Of a stretch of 64,000 nucleotides of DNA, positions 36,201-46,309 are shown piece after piece. Under the pieces are notes generated by a model, which did not search any database, was not told the origin of the DNA, and saw only the letters and a program-made list of their open reading frames with translations. The first letter of the stretch is position 1, and the number at the start of each line of letters is the position of its first letter. Position numbers and translations under genes: made by a program. Source of the DNA: Adenanthera pavonina (lineage: Eukaryota; Streptophyta; Magnoliopsida; Fabales; Fabaceae); NCBI GenBank assembly GCA_026686845.1, contig JAIVEN010000028.1:6463001-6527000 (forward strand), written 5' to 3'.

Positions 36201-36760
36201 AAAATTGTAATAAAAAATATCAACCAACTGACACACATTTTTAGTCCCGAATACTTTGATCCCCATTGCAGGGTACGTAGGCTCCAGGCTTTGATCCTGG
36301 GTCAAGTCCGCCTTTATAAATAAATAAGTATCTTTCAATTTATTTTCTTAAATTCTTTTTTTCCTCATTTTTTTCTAAATCCCCTTAATTTCTAAGTTAA
36401 TTCATTTTCCTTATTTTGTTTTCCAAATTTCTCAAATTTTTTCAAATTCTTCTCTACCCTTATTCTCGCATGTAAATAATAAAAGGAAAACCAAAAATAT
36501 TTAAAGCCATATTAATTTGCACAATCAACGTAAGGTAACCATTCTTAGGAACGGGTGTTGTGGGGTACCTAACACTTTCCCTACACACAATCGACTCCTG
36601 AATCCAACTCTGATTATGCAGACCATCCTTTCCTCTTTAATTCGGTTTCTCAAGGTTTTCCCTCAAAATTTTGGTGGCGATTCCTTACAAATCGTTTTTC
36701 ACTAGAAAACTCGATTTGTTCTTTCCTTTTTCCTTTCATCGCATTTTTCCAGGTGCGACA
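33294..36760 (+). mobile_element. Nested 3.5-kb solo LTR, Tat/Ogre-like
   Basis: The insertion starts tgtgaacaccccattttgt and ends tttttccaggtgcgaca. A perfect 5-bp duplication attat lies at 33289-33293 and 36761-36765. Such long LTRs with an ACCCCATTTTG start and a GGTGCGACA end are typical of Tat-lineage (Ogre) Ty3/gypsy elements. The first kilobase is purine-rich on the plus strand, which makes long Leu/Phe/Ser-rich frames on the minus strand that are not genes. A TATA box at 34155 and a tract with repeated cacg(t/c)gg..tat segments (35670-35770) follow. No internal region or second LTR is present. Confidence 0.75.
34155..34163 (+). promoter_or_regulatory. TATA box of the nested LTR
   Basis: The sequence tatataagg within actctatataaggatgg is a strong plant TATA element placed where the LTR U3/R border would lie. 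Confidence 0.5.
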
Positions 36761-37765
36761 ATTATGATGAGCATATTTTGAATGAAGGTACACAATGAAT
36801 TGATGTCACTTGCTGGCTAAGACATCAACACTATAAATACCTCTCTCATTTCTTCATTTCAACACATCACCAGTTGAGAGTGAGAGTTGAGAGTAAGTGA
36901 GAGAAAGAGAGAGCCGAGGAAGAGAAAGAAAGTGTGACTAAAAGAGAAGGAAAAGGAAAGAATGCTAGTTTCAAGTAAGATACTTAAAAAAAAATTTAAG
37001 AAGGAAGACAAGCTGCTTAGCTTAGGATGTTTTTCAATTGAGCTAGTATATTATTTATTTCATGTATTTTCTGTGAATTAATTATAAATGTTATGTGATA
37101 CTATTGGATGAGTTATTTCCATATAAATATTTTGAAATGCTATGGATGTCTAGTATTAAAAGGAGACTCTGCCAAAATTTAGATGTGAATAGTGTTAAGG
37201 TGAAACTCTTATAGATGCGTGAAATATGAGTTATTCGGTCTGCTTGCATAACTACCTGATTATCAGCATGATTTGTATGAATGAATATATATATATACTA
37301 CTGAGATTTCTCTAAATCTCACACCCAATGACTAACAATATTTGGGCCAAGCATAAGTAAAGGCAAAGGCAGAGGCAAGGAGGTCGTTAACTAAGAGGAA
37401 GGAAATTGGAAGATATTATTTTATACTAGAATAAATGTATTAAATTATGGTAATATGTTCTAGTTATGATTTCTACCCTGGATACTTGCTGGCTTTACTT
37501 TAGATGTTTTAGAACAATAGTCAGATAATTATAGTATGGTTGGCTTGATTATTATTAATTAAAATAAACTTTCAGTTAAATTATTATCTTTTGAGCAACC
37601 TAATTTTGAAAATTTTAAAAGTTTAATTATTTTAAATTTTTAATTCTTTTCGCTAAATATATAAAATATGATTAAAAGCCTAATTAACTAAGGTGTTACG
37701 TTAAGCGCCAACGGTCATCACTCTGGTCCCATTTGTAGTATATGAAGAAAATTCAACCATTCTCC

Positions 37766-37797
37766 AGTCAACTTTTCGTAGTCCCCAATGGAGTCAA
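37766..37797 (-). promoter_or_regulatory. Paired W-box elements upstream of the PADRE gene
   Basis: Two agtcaa hexamers, that is TTGACT on the minus strand, lie at 37766-37771 and 37792-37797. They are about 110 bases upstream of a TATA box. W-boxes bind WRKY factors, which would suit a stress-responsive PADRE gene; actual use is inference. Confidence 0.4.
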
Positions 37798-37878
37798 CAC
37801 ATTTTGATCACAACAACCGAACAACGTGTTGTTTAATTCTTAATTTATTCATATACATTCACTCTCCTATCTTTCGTC

Positions 37879-37889
37879 TATATATATTT
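37879..37889 (+). promoter_or_regulatory. TATA box of the PADRE gene
   Basis: The sequence ctatatatatt precedes the start codon by about 140 bases. A second TATA-like tatataaagg lies at about 37942. Confidence 0.5.
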
Positions 37890-38026
37890 AGCAGTTCGCG
37901 ATCCAACCAAAGTTCCATCCTTCCCTTCATCATCCAACAAGGTATATAAAGGAGCTCTTAATCTTAACCTTTCTTCACTTCCTCAAAACCCTAACTTTTC
38001 TGGTATATTTTCTCATATAACTATTA

Positions 38027-38572
38027 ATGGGTAATTACGCTTCATGCACTTTCGTTTTCGTTCCTCCTTTGATGATGAAGAAGACCACAAAGTTTGCAAG
38101 AGTCATCTTCCCCACAGGTCAAGTCAAGCAGTATAGAGAACCGGTGAGTGTTGCAGAGCTCATGCTCGAGTGTCCCCACCATTTCTTGGCCGATTCTCGC
38201 TCTCTGCATATCGCACATAGGTTTTCTCCTCTCGCCGCCGACGAGGACTTGGAGCTTGGCAACGTCTACGTCTTCTTCCACATGAGAAGAGCCAACTCTG
38301 TTGTCACCGCTGCTGACATGGCGATGCTCTTTGTGGCGGAAAGTATGGCGGTTAAGCGGTTGTCCGGTGGTGATGCAGCGAAGTCCCGGGTCCTGCTGGA
38401 GATCTGTGGTGGAGAGTCACGGCGAGAGGTGGCGGTGGAGAGTACTATTCCAAGGTTGAGCTTGGATGGGGTTGACTTAGGATTTCAGTATGGGAAGACT
38501 TATTACAGGTCAAGGAAGCCTGTGTTGGAAACTATAAATGAAGAACCAATATTGTTCATGGTGAGCCAATAG
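38027..38572 (+). CDS. PADRE/DUF4228 domain protein
   Basis: An intronless gene of 181 codons. The N-terminus MGNYASC fits an N-myristoylation site (Gly2) with a nearby palmitoylatable Cys7, so membrane attachment is likely. The body FARVIFPTGQVKQYREPVSV, AELMLECPHHFLADSRSL and DLELGNVYVFFHMRR is the DUF4228 (PADRE) signature. This is a plant family whose members often respond to pathogens and abiotic stress and whose biochemical role is unknown. A conserved short C-terminal block (TYYRSRKPVLETINEEP) is present. Base composition is much richer in GC than the surroundings. It lies 0.3 kb from the right end of the LTR retrotransposon, so its distal promoter has been replaced by element sequence. 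Confidence 0.92.
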   Translation: MGNYASCTFVFVPPLMMKKTTKFARVIFPTGQVKQYREPVSVAELMLECPHHFLADSRSLHIAHRFSPLAADEDLELGNVYVFFHMRRANSVVTAADMAMLFVAESMAVKRLSGGDAAKSRVLLEICGGESRREVAVESTIPRLSLDGVDLGFQYGKTYYRSRKPVLETINEEPILFMVSQ

Positions 38573-38644
38573 ATTTGTACAAGCCGCTAGGAAAGAGTGT
38601 TAGGTTTGAATTTTTGTTCAGTCATGTATAAACAAAAGGAGTAA

Positions 38645-38650
38645 AATAAA
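38645..38650 (+). promoter_or_regulatory. Possible polyadenylation signal of the PADRE gene
   Basis: aataaa lies about 70 bases after the stop codon. Confidence 0.4.
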
Positions 38651-39289
38651 TTTGTCGCTATTAAATTTTATTGAATGTGTATAGATTTTTTATTTTTAAA
38701 CTTAATATAATTTTTTAATTTTTATTAAAAGTAAATAATATTTCTTCTATACGTAAAAAAAGTGTCTTGTTTTGAAAATAAATGAGATCATAAGATATAA
38801 AATTTAGGGGGAGCAATACCATTCATAAATCATGAACAATTAATGCAATTTCTCTTAGCATTCATCCAACCTTTTTTCCCCAACTTTCCCTACACATTAT
38901 ATGATAGTGATTTACTACTTTGTAATAGACAGCTAAACCTTTGCGCATCATGAACATTACAAACCTTTACAGAGTTTGGTTACCTTCATTATTTTGGGTA
39001 CAAAATTAGTAGCAGCAATATATATATATATATATATTAAAATATTTTGTTTTGTTTTTTTTCACTTGATTGGCCAAATAAAATGATATATGATGTTTTA
39101 TTTTAATTTTTACGTTTGAAAATGTATATTCTATTTGCTAGATTGAATGAATTATTTTGTCCATGAAATATGAGCATATTTATTAGTATCAGTTGAAATT
39201 ACAAATTGTGCGATGTGCCATTGAATACTTACTTTGATTCAATTTTATATAATCAATAAATTGTCATTAATTTGATTATCAGTTCAATT

Positions 39290-39329
39290 TTGTTCTCCAA
39301 AGTTGGCCAAAAAAAATTGTTCTTTAAAG
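39290..39329. repeat. Ultrashort TTGGCC-A(8) insertion with 13-bp target duplication
   Basis: ttgttctccaaag (39290-39302) and ttgttctttaaag (39317-39329) match at 11 of 13 positions. They flank the 14 bases ttggccaaaaaaaa. This is the same GTTGGCC-A-tract core as at 431-455 and 8224-8243, here on the plus strand. Confidence 0.5.
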
Positions 39330-39333
39330 ATTA

Positions 39334-39597
39334 CTCCCTCCAGTCCTATATATAGGATCTTTTGCTCTGATCCTAAAATAAGACCCTTTACAATATACAA
39401 GATAGTATTCATTATATATTTTCAAAAAAATACCCCTATTTAATATATCTAAAGAAAAAGAGAGAGAAATCAAATAAGGGTAGTTTTAAAAAAATGTTGA
39501 GATTTTCAGAAAAATCAAGATAATTAATTAATTTTAATTCCAATTTTTAATTTATGTAATTTAATTAAAAGGGTTTTATATTAAAGAATGGAGGGAG
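39334..39597. mobile_element. Stowaway-like MITE
   Basis: A 264-bp element from ctccctccagtcctatata to ttaaagaatggagggag, flanked by ta on the left. The CTCCCTCC/GGAGGGAG ends are the Stowaway (Tc1/mariner) signature. Confidence 0.7.
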
Positions 39598-39737
39598 CAA
39601 TTATTAAATAGAACCGCATCTCTTCCAAATTTACTGGAGAGTCACTGTTTTGAGGATGAAAGAATGAAAAGGAGTGTAGTCGGAGGGCTACGTGGCAACA
39701 TAATCACGTCAACCCCATTATTATCAATATTAATATA

Positions 39738-39998
39738 CTCTCTCTAATCTTTAATATAAGACCTTTTTAATTAAATCATGTAAATTAAGAATTGAAATTA
39801 AAATTAAAATTAATTAACTACCTCAGTTTCAATGAATATCTCAACATTTTTTCAAAACTGTCTTTATTTAATCTCTTTCTCTTTGGATATATTAAATAGG
39901 GACATTTTTTAGAAATATATAATAAATATTACCTCATATATTATAAAGGATCTTATATTTAGGATCGGGATAAAAGATCCTATATATAGGATCGGATC
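39738..39998. mobile_element. Stowaway-like MITE in inverse orientation
   Basis: It is related to the 39334-39597 element but inverted: gatcctatatataggatc.. now lies at the right end and ctctctctaatctttaatat at the left. The right border is diverged, so the end is approximate. Confidence 0.55.
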
Positions 39999-40742
39999 AA
40001 TCAACAAAAGCGGTTACCTTAGAAATTTGACACGTGGCTCTCTCTCATCCTAAAATCATCCTACGATTAGTTTTATAATAACTTCATCACAATGCATTTA
40101 ATTCATATTAAAAATAATTCAAAAAATAATAATTCTACAAAACATTAAAAGAAAACTATTAGAAGAAAAAGTTTAAACTTAAAAACTATATTAACTACAA
40201 ATATTTTTTTAATTTATATATCTATATATGCATTTTACATTTACATATATATATGTATTATGCTCAAACATCAATATTTCTTTATTTATAATTTTGATAA
40301 AATCATAGTTATGATCTTCGTTATTTATAAATATATATGTTTTCATATAAAAACATCATTGGAACATCAATTAAGAAAAAAGTAATGAAAATTTTTTATT
40401 AAAAACAATCATTATAAGATGAAAATCTTCAAGATTATTTGATATAAGTTTTCATATAAAAAAAACTTTACTGGAACACCAATTAGGAAACAATATTGAA
40501 CAATTTTTATCAAAAATTGTTATCATAAAATGATTGCATATAATTAACATGATTTTATTGTTATGTTCAAAAGTTGAAAAATTCAATTTCAATAAAATTA
40601 TAGCTATAATCTCTATGATTCTTTTGATATAAGTTTTTATGAAAAAAATTACATTAGAATATCAATTATAAAAAATACTAAATATTTTTATCAAAAAATA
40701 TTATTTCATGATTATATAATCTATATATATAATACTAAATTA

Positions 40743-41079
40743 CTCCCTATGCTCATTTTTATAAGATACTTTTTTAAATATTTTTTAGTCTTTAATATAA
40801 GATACTTTTAGAAATTTTTTCAAACATTAAATATTTTTTACCAAAAATACCCTTTACTTGAAGTTAACAATGAATAATTATACTAGTACTTAGTGATATA
40901 TCAAATGTCATTCTCTTAAATAAAGGAAAACGTGTTATTCATGAACTTTATTAAATATGTGTAATTTTAGAAAATAATTAAAATTTTATATAAATTTAAT
41001 GAAGTAAATCATTTTTAACTAAATTTCTTAATATAGGTAAATTTAGTTAAAAGTACTTTATAAAAAGGACTGGAGGGAG
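40743..41079. mobile_element. Stowaway-like MITE with TA target duplication
   Basis: Ends are ctccctatgctcattttt and aaaaaggactggagggag, with ta on both sides (40741-40742, 41080-41081). It belongs to a different subfamily from the two elements upstream. Confidence 0.65.
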
Positions 41080-42129
41080 TAACTACTGTAAATAACACTC
41101 TTAACATAAAAATAAAACAATTTTGTACTATTTGTCAGTAAAGCATAAATGAGTTCATATTAAAAAATAAAAGTTCTACATAGATTAAAAAAAAGTAAAA
41201 ATAAAGAAGGGTCTTTATATAAAATACTTGTAGAAGTTATTATTTTTCAATTAGAGAGGTTTTGAAGATATCGGCTTTAGAGTAATGAATAGTGTGAGTA
41301 AAAGTGAAATTACAATGAATTGAAAGCTGCACAATAATAAGTGGTTCAAAATGAATGTTATAACGGTATGGTGAGAGATTAGAATGGAGTTTTTTATTAC
41401 AATATTTTTTTTAAGATTTACAATAAATTGAAACCAGTCAATTTCTATAATTTCTAATGGGAAATTATGTAGAAATATATAATTAATTCAGAATTAATGA
41501 TTAAATATTCTTATATTTAAATTAATTTAATAGTTATTAAACAATTCTTTTAAATTACATGTTTAAATAAGTATTCAATAGAAAAATTAGTTTTGCATGA
41601 TTTTTGAATTATTACTTTTTAATTGCATTCCTCAAATCAAATAATTGTTATGAACTTATTATTGGTTAACATCTATTTTCTTATAAATTTATTATTTATT
41701 ATATCTATTAAATATATATATATATATATATGAAAAAATATGCTAAATATACTTAGAATCTATTTGTCTCATATTTTTTTTATGAAAAAATCACTTTTAC
41801 ATAGGAAAGAGCACTTATAAATTTTTTTAGGATGGCTATTTAAATTTAAAAAAATAATTGGAATGCAAAAAAAACAAAATTTGTCTTTAAAAGAATATAC
41901 ATATGCATCATATACTTTTTCTTTATCTTCAATAATTTATCATGATTGGTAAACAATTTAAAAAGTACTCTTTTTATCTAAATAAAAAATAAAATAATTT
42001 TTACTTTTCATAACATATGAAGTAGATAGGATTTTGAAAATTTTAATTCTATATTTGGATGGAAAATAAAAAAGAAATTGTATGAAAAAAATTCAGTTTT
42101 AATAATTTACAATGATAATGTTTTGTGTA

Positions 42130-42714
42130 GGGTATGTTTGACAACACTTATCAAACCTTGGTTTTGGGTTAAAATCAAGGTTGATGAAGATTTGGGTGTG
42201 TTTAACAAATTTTTTCTTTTCCGTTAGAGAATTATTTTTTATGCAAAATAGAGGTTTCGAAGAAGCAGTATGATAGTTGCTTTTCCGTTCTCCTTCTCCA
42301 TTCCTATCTGTATTTATTTTAAAGTCAGATAAAAATGAACTAATAAAAATGAGAAAAAATGGAAAAATTAGGAAAATAAAATTTTTATAAAATTTCTCCT
42401 ATTTATTGACCAAAATGTTTCTTCAAAATTTTAATTTTCACAGATCATGACCTGTAAAAAAAATGTTATATCAGATATACTTTATTACCAATTAAATAAA
42501 TGAAGATTAAATTTTAGTTCAAATAAATTAAATTAATCATGAAATAGAGTTTAAACTCAATTTGAAGAAAAACTATGAGTTTTATCAAAATCAATTTTTA
42601 AATAAATATTCCAAATATAAACACGTTAATCTAAAATCAATTTTTATCGTAATTACGTTACAAAATCAATTCTACTAAAACTCATTTTTAATCAATTGAG
42701 AGCCAAACGGACCC
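42130..42714. mobile_element. PIF/Harbinger-like MITE, copy A
   Basis: It starts gggtatgtttgacaacac and ends gagccaaacggaccc; flanks are gta and ata. From about 42290 on it aligns with copy B at 42909-43480 (ttatatcagata, aattaatcatga, cacgtta.tc.aaaatcaa). Confidence 0.55.
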
Positions 42715-42797
42715 ATAATGTATTATAATTAAATAGATTGAATAATGTGATAATTTATTATTTTATCTAATTGTATATATTATATATTAACACATAT

Positions 42798-43645
42798 CAC
42801 TATGCCAAAAAATGGAATAGTTGGCACTTATTTTTGGTATTTCTTATCATTTAAAAAACATCAACTATTTCACTACCGATAAAAAAATGATTTTCGTTAG
42901 CGCTTATAGCGTATGTTTGGTTCTACTTTTGAAAAGTAGTTTTGTCACAAAACCAAGTTTTCATCTTTTTTATGGATGTTTGGGTGTCTCATGTGATCAC
43001 GTTGGAGAAGTGGTTTAGAGGCTAAATAGAGTTGAGGTAGAAGCAACTCCAATGCTGCTTTTTCGTTGGCTCCAACAAGATTTAAAAAGAAGTCAGATAA
43101 AAATAGACCAATAAAAATGAGAAAAAAATAGAGAATTTAAGAAAATAAAATTTTCATAAAATTTCTTCTATCTAATAACCAAAATGCCTCTTCAAATTTT
43201 AATCTTTATAGACTATGACCTGTAAGAAAATGTTATATCAGATAGATTATGTTCCCAATTAAATAAATTCAAATTAAATTTTAATCCAAGGAAATTAAAT
43301 TAATCATGAGATAGAGTTAAGCTCAATTTAGAGAAAAATTATGAGTTTTGTTAAAACCAATTTTCAAATAAATCATCTAAACATAAACACGTTAGTCCAA
43401 AATCAATTTTTATCATAACTACGTTGCAAAACCAATTCTATCAAAACTCATTTTTAACTAACTGAAAATCAAACGAGCACATAAAATGCCAATTAAGGTT
43501 CACTTTAATTTATGTTTGTTCTTACAAAAAAAAACCTCACTAAAGTATTTGTCTGCAAATCCCTACTTTATGTCTTACTTTAGTTGGCATTTTTCAAAGA
43601 AATACCAACTTTTGGATGCTATTAAAGCCCATATTTGATATAGTG
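42798..43645. mobile_element. Non-autonomous CACTA-like element with a MITE nested inside
   Basis: It begins cactatgccaaaaaatgg and ends gatatagtg, the CACTA/TAGTG termini; flanking trinucleotides are tat and tgt. Outside the nested MITE (42909-43480) only about 275 bases remain, with subterminal atagttggcact and ttagttggcat motifs. It has no coding capacity. Confidence 0.55.
42909..43480. mobile_element. PIF/Harbinger-like MITE, copy B, nested in the CACTA-like element
   Basis: It runs from gcgtatgtttggttct to aaaatcaaacgagcac with ata on both sides (42906-42908, 43481-43483). It is homologous to copy A, which lies about 0.8 kb upstream in the same orientation, forming a direct repeat of about 430 bp. 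Confidence 0.6.
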
Positions 43646-46309
43646 TGTATTGAAAAATAATTATCTATTTATTGTAATAATACCAAATGAATATATCAGT
43701 TATATAGATTTTATATATATTAGTTTTAATTTATAGGAAGAGAAAAAGAATAGTCTGTGCATTCGCACGGAAGCCACCCTAGTTATTATTTATTTAAAAA
43801 CACCATTATTTAATTTCTGATCACTTGTAATATTACGACACATTCCATCAAGACATTGGCTTGATGAGTTCTCCACTTCACACGCTCTCTCACACACACA
43901 TCCGAAATCTTTATAATAATTTTTTCGTTATTCAAATCATGATGTCTGTTGATTAATTAATTAATTAATTAGTTTAAAATTAGTGAACTTTTACTAAGCT
44001 TGCACCTCACTAATTCAGAGAAAAGCATGATGTTTGCTTATTAACTTCAATATATCAACCCAGCCATAAAAATTCAATTATAATTTTCATTTATTTTGTC
44101 TTTTTCCCTATAAAGAAAATTAATAATATCAATGTATATCTATAATATAAAATTTATATGTGATCTTATACAATAAACAAAAAATGTGTCAATTTATTAA
44201 AAATAATTAAAAGTTGATATATCTTTCTTTATTGTTATACAAAAAAGATTTGAGGGTCTCTCGGTGGGGGAAAGAAATGTAAAATTTTATTTTTCAAAAT
44301 GTCGATCAGTAATTATTGTTGGGTTAAAAAATTATAAAAGTTCTTAAAAAGTTGGGTTTAATTTAGGAAATTCTATGTTTAAGGTGATTTATAATATTTT
44401 TAAAAAAATTTTCTTGATTTCTTAATTAATTTCTTTAACAAAAAGGATTTTTATATCTTTAATACTAAAATATAATATATTTATTTAAAAATAATTTGAA
44501 TTTTTAGAAAAATAAGAATCAAACAAACAAATTACACGTGACTTTTTGGGACGTACACTTCTATGAAACTATTTTATAAAAAATATATCAAGTAACTCTT
44601 TGAACTCTTTGGTAAAAAAAAAACTCTTTTGAATTATAAACGAAAAATTGAACAGGATTAGCCAGTTTGACTGACTGGACTGAAAAATAATACTAGGTCT
44701 GGTATAGTCATAGATGCCAACTGTTTGTTTTTAGAACTAGTAAAAAATTGGTCATGAACTGATACAAAACTAATTGAACCAATTTTTTATTTTATTTTAT
44801 TTTAAATTTTTTTTAATTTTTAAGATAAAATAATATTATTTTTAGTATTAAGTGACATTATTTTTCTTATAAATTTTTTATGTTTATATTATAACATTAT
44901 ATAAGTATTATTATGATACATAATTATTAATAATGATAAATTTACTTAATAAATAATATAAAAATAAAATATTAATTAAATATTTTGTATTCAAAATATA
45001 ATTATAGGTGAATATTAACTTGTTTAGGTTTTAATATTAGGTTGTGAAATTCATTAATAATATTTTAAATTTTCTATATACTTCCTCTAGTCCTATATAT
45101 AGGACTTTTTACCCTGATCCTAAATATAAGACTATTTACAATATATGAGGCCGTTTTTATTATACATTTTCAAAAAATACTCCTATTTAATGTATCTAAA
45201 GAGAAAGAGAAAAATTAAATAAGATAGTTATGGAAAAATGTTGAAATTTTTGAAAAAATCAAGATAGTTAATCAACTTTAACTCACATTCTTAATCCACA
45301 TGATTCGATTAAAATGATCTTATATGAAGGATCAGATGGAGTAATATATAAAATTAAAAAATTATTAAATATATTATTATTAAATTTATTATTGTCAGAT
45401 TAATTCCAATTGAACTCCAACCGAACTATTGAATTTTGAATTAGTGTTTTAACCAATTTAATGTCGGGTCCAATTTTTTTAATCTTAACTACAAGTATGA
45501 ACTTTTATCCATATCTTATTTCGTCTTTATCTGAACTAATTTCAAAATGGTCTATAGCATAAATATTAATATAATTATATACACACATACATACATAATT
45601 TTTTTTTAATTTTTCATATTCTCGCATTTAATTAGTGTCTTCGTCGCCTCCGAATCTCACTAAATCTCAATCCTTAAACAAAGTCAAGCAGTAATGCCAA
45701 GTGTCATCAAAAGAATAGTACACACATGGACTCCTTCTTTTCTTATTAAAATTCCTAATCAAAGGGCATCACAACCATAGGCTCCTATGGGCTCTCACTT
45801 TCATTTCTGTTATTACACTAATCTCTAATCATATGATATTACATCATTGCTGAGAGTAAGACTCATAAATTGTTATTCTTTTTGCTACTTTCCTATTTTT
45901 TATTCTAGTGGCAAAATCAAATAGAAATGCAACATCTACAAAACTAATATTATTATATAAATAAATTGGATCTATAATTATAATAAATTATGGCAGCTGG
46001 ACACGTTTCCCTAGACAATATGTAATTTTTTTACCTAAAAATAATATGTAAAATTTGAAAAATAAATCACATAATTCATGAGTTCTGAATAGTAAATTAA
46101 TTATATATATATTGATTAATGATTATAATGGAGTATGTAATTGGTAGAATTTATTTTTTATTATTATATTCAATGTAATTTTACATAATTTATTTAAAAT
46201 ATTTTTTCATCATATACTAAGACACACTATATTTATTTTGACGGATTTAGAATTGCTCATGTAAACTACATTAATAAAAGACAAATAAATTAAGTCCATC
46301 ATAAATGCT
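43646..46309. other. AT-rich spacer before the duplicated segment
   Basis: It contains a candidate ultrashort insertion: aactctttgaa (44594-44604) and aactcttttgaa (44622-44633) around ctctttggtaaaaaaaa. A stretch with gccagtttgactgactgg and ccaattgaactccaaccgaac motifs (about 44640-45480) may be another worn MULE-like element. No gene is recognised. Confidence 0.5.
45081..45341. mobile_element. Stowaway-like MITE
   Basis: Ends cttcctctagtcctatat and gaaggatcagatggag, flanked by ta on both sides. It is close to the 39334 and 39738 elements (tatataggactttt, cctaaatataagac). Confidence 0.65.

Larger units (their letters stand above)
26438..37700 (+). mobile_element. Decayed Ty3/gypsy chromovirus-type LTR retrotransposon with a nested solo LTR
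   Basis: Both ends begin tgtaacatccataaatt (26438 and 32955); the outer end is ggtgttacg at 37700. The 5-bp target duplication ttaag is perfect at 26433-26437 and 37701-37705. In order are left LTR, a primer-binding site like initiator Met tRNA, a gag relic with a damaged zinc knuckle, about 2.5 kb with no recognisable reverse transcriptase or integrase, a chromodomain-like C-terminus, a polypurine tract and the right LTR. All frames are full of stops. Without the nested 3.5-kb insertion and its duplicated target the element would be about 7.8 kb. The chromodomain end points to the Tekay/Del-type chromoviruses. Confidence 0.85.
32955..37700 (+). repeat. Right LTR of the chromovirus-type element, split by an insertion
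   Basis: LTR sequence covers 32955-33293 and 36761-37700, with the nested element between. Together they make about 1.28 kb, one minisatellite unit longer than the left LTR. The minisatellite occupies 33028-33293 and resumes at 36761. Confidence 0.85.
38651..42129. other. Gene-poor AT-rich stretch rich in Stowaway-like MITEs
   Basis: Apart from the three MITEs and one ultrashort insertion listed separately, the sequence is AT-rich spacer with (AT)n runs near 39020-39036 and 41716-41731. No coding region is recognised. Confidence 0.6.
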
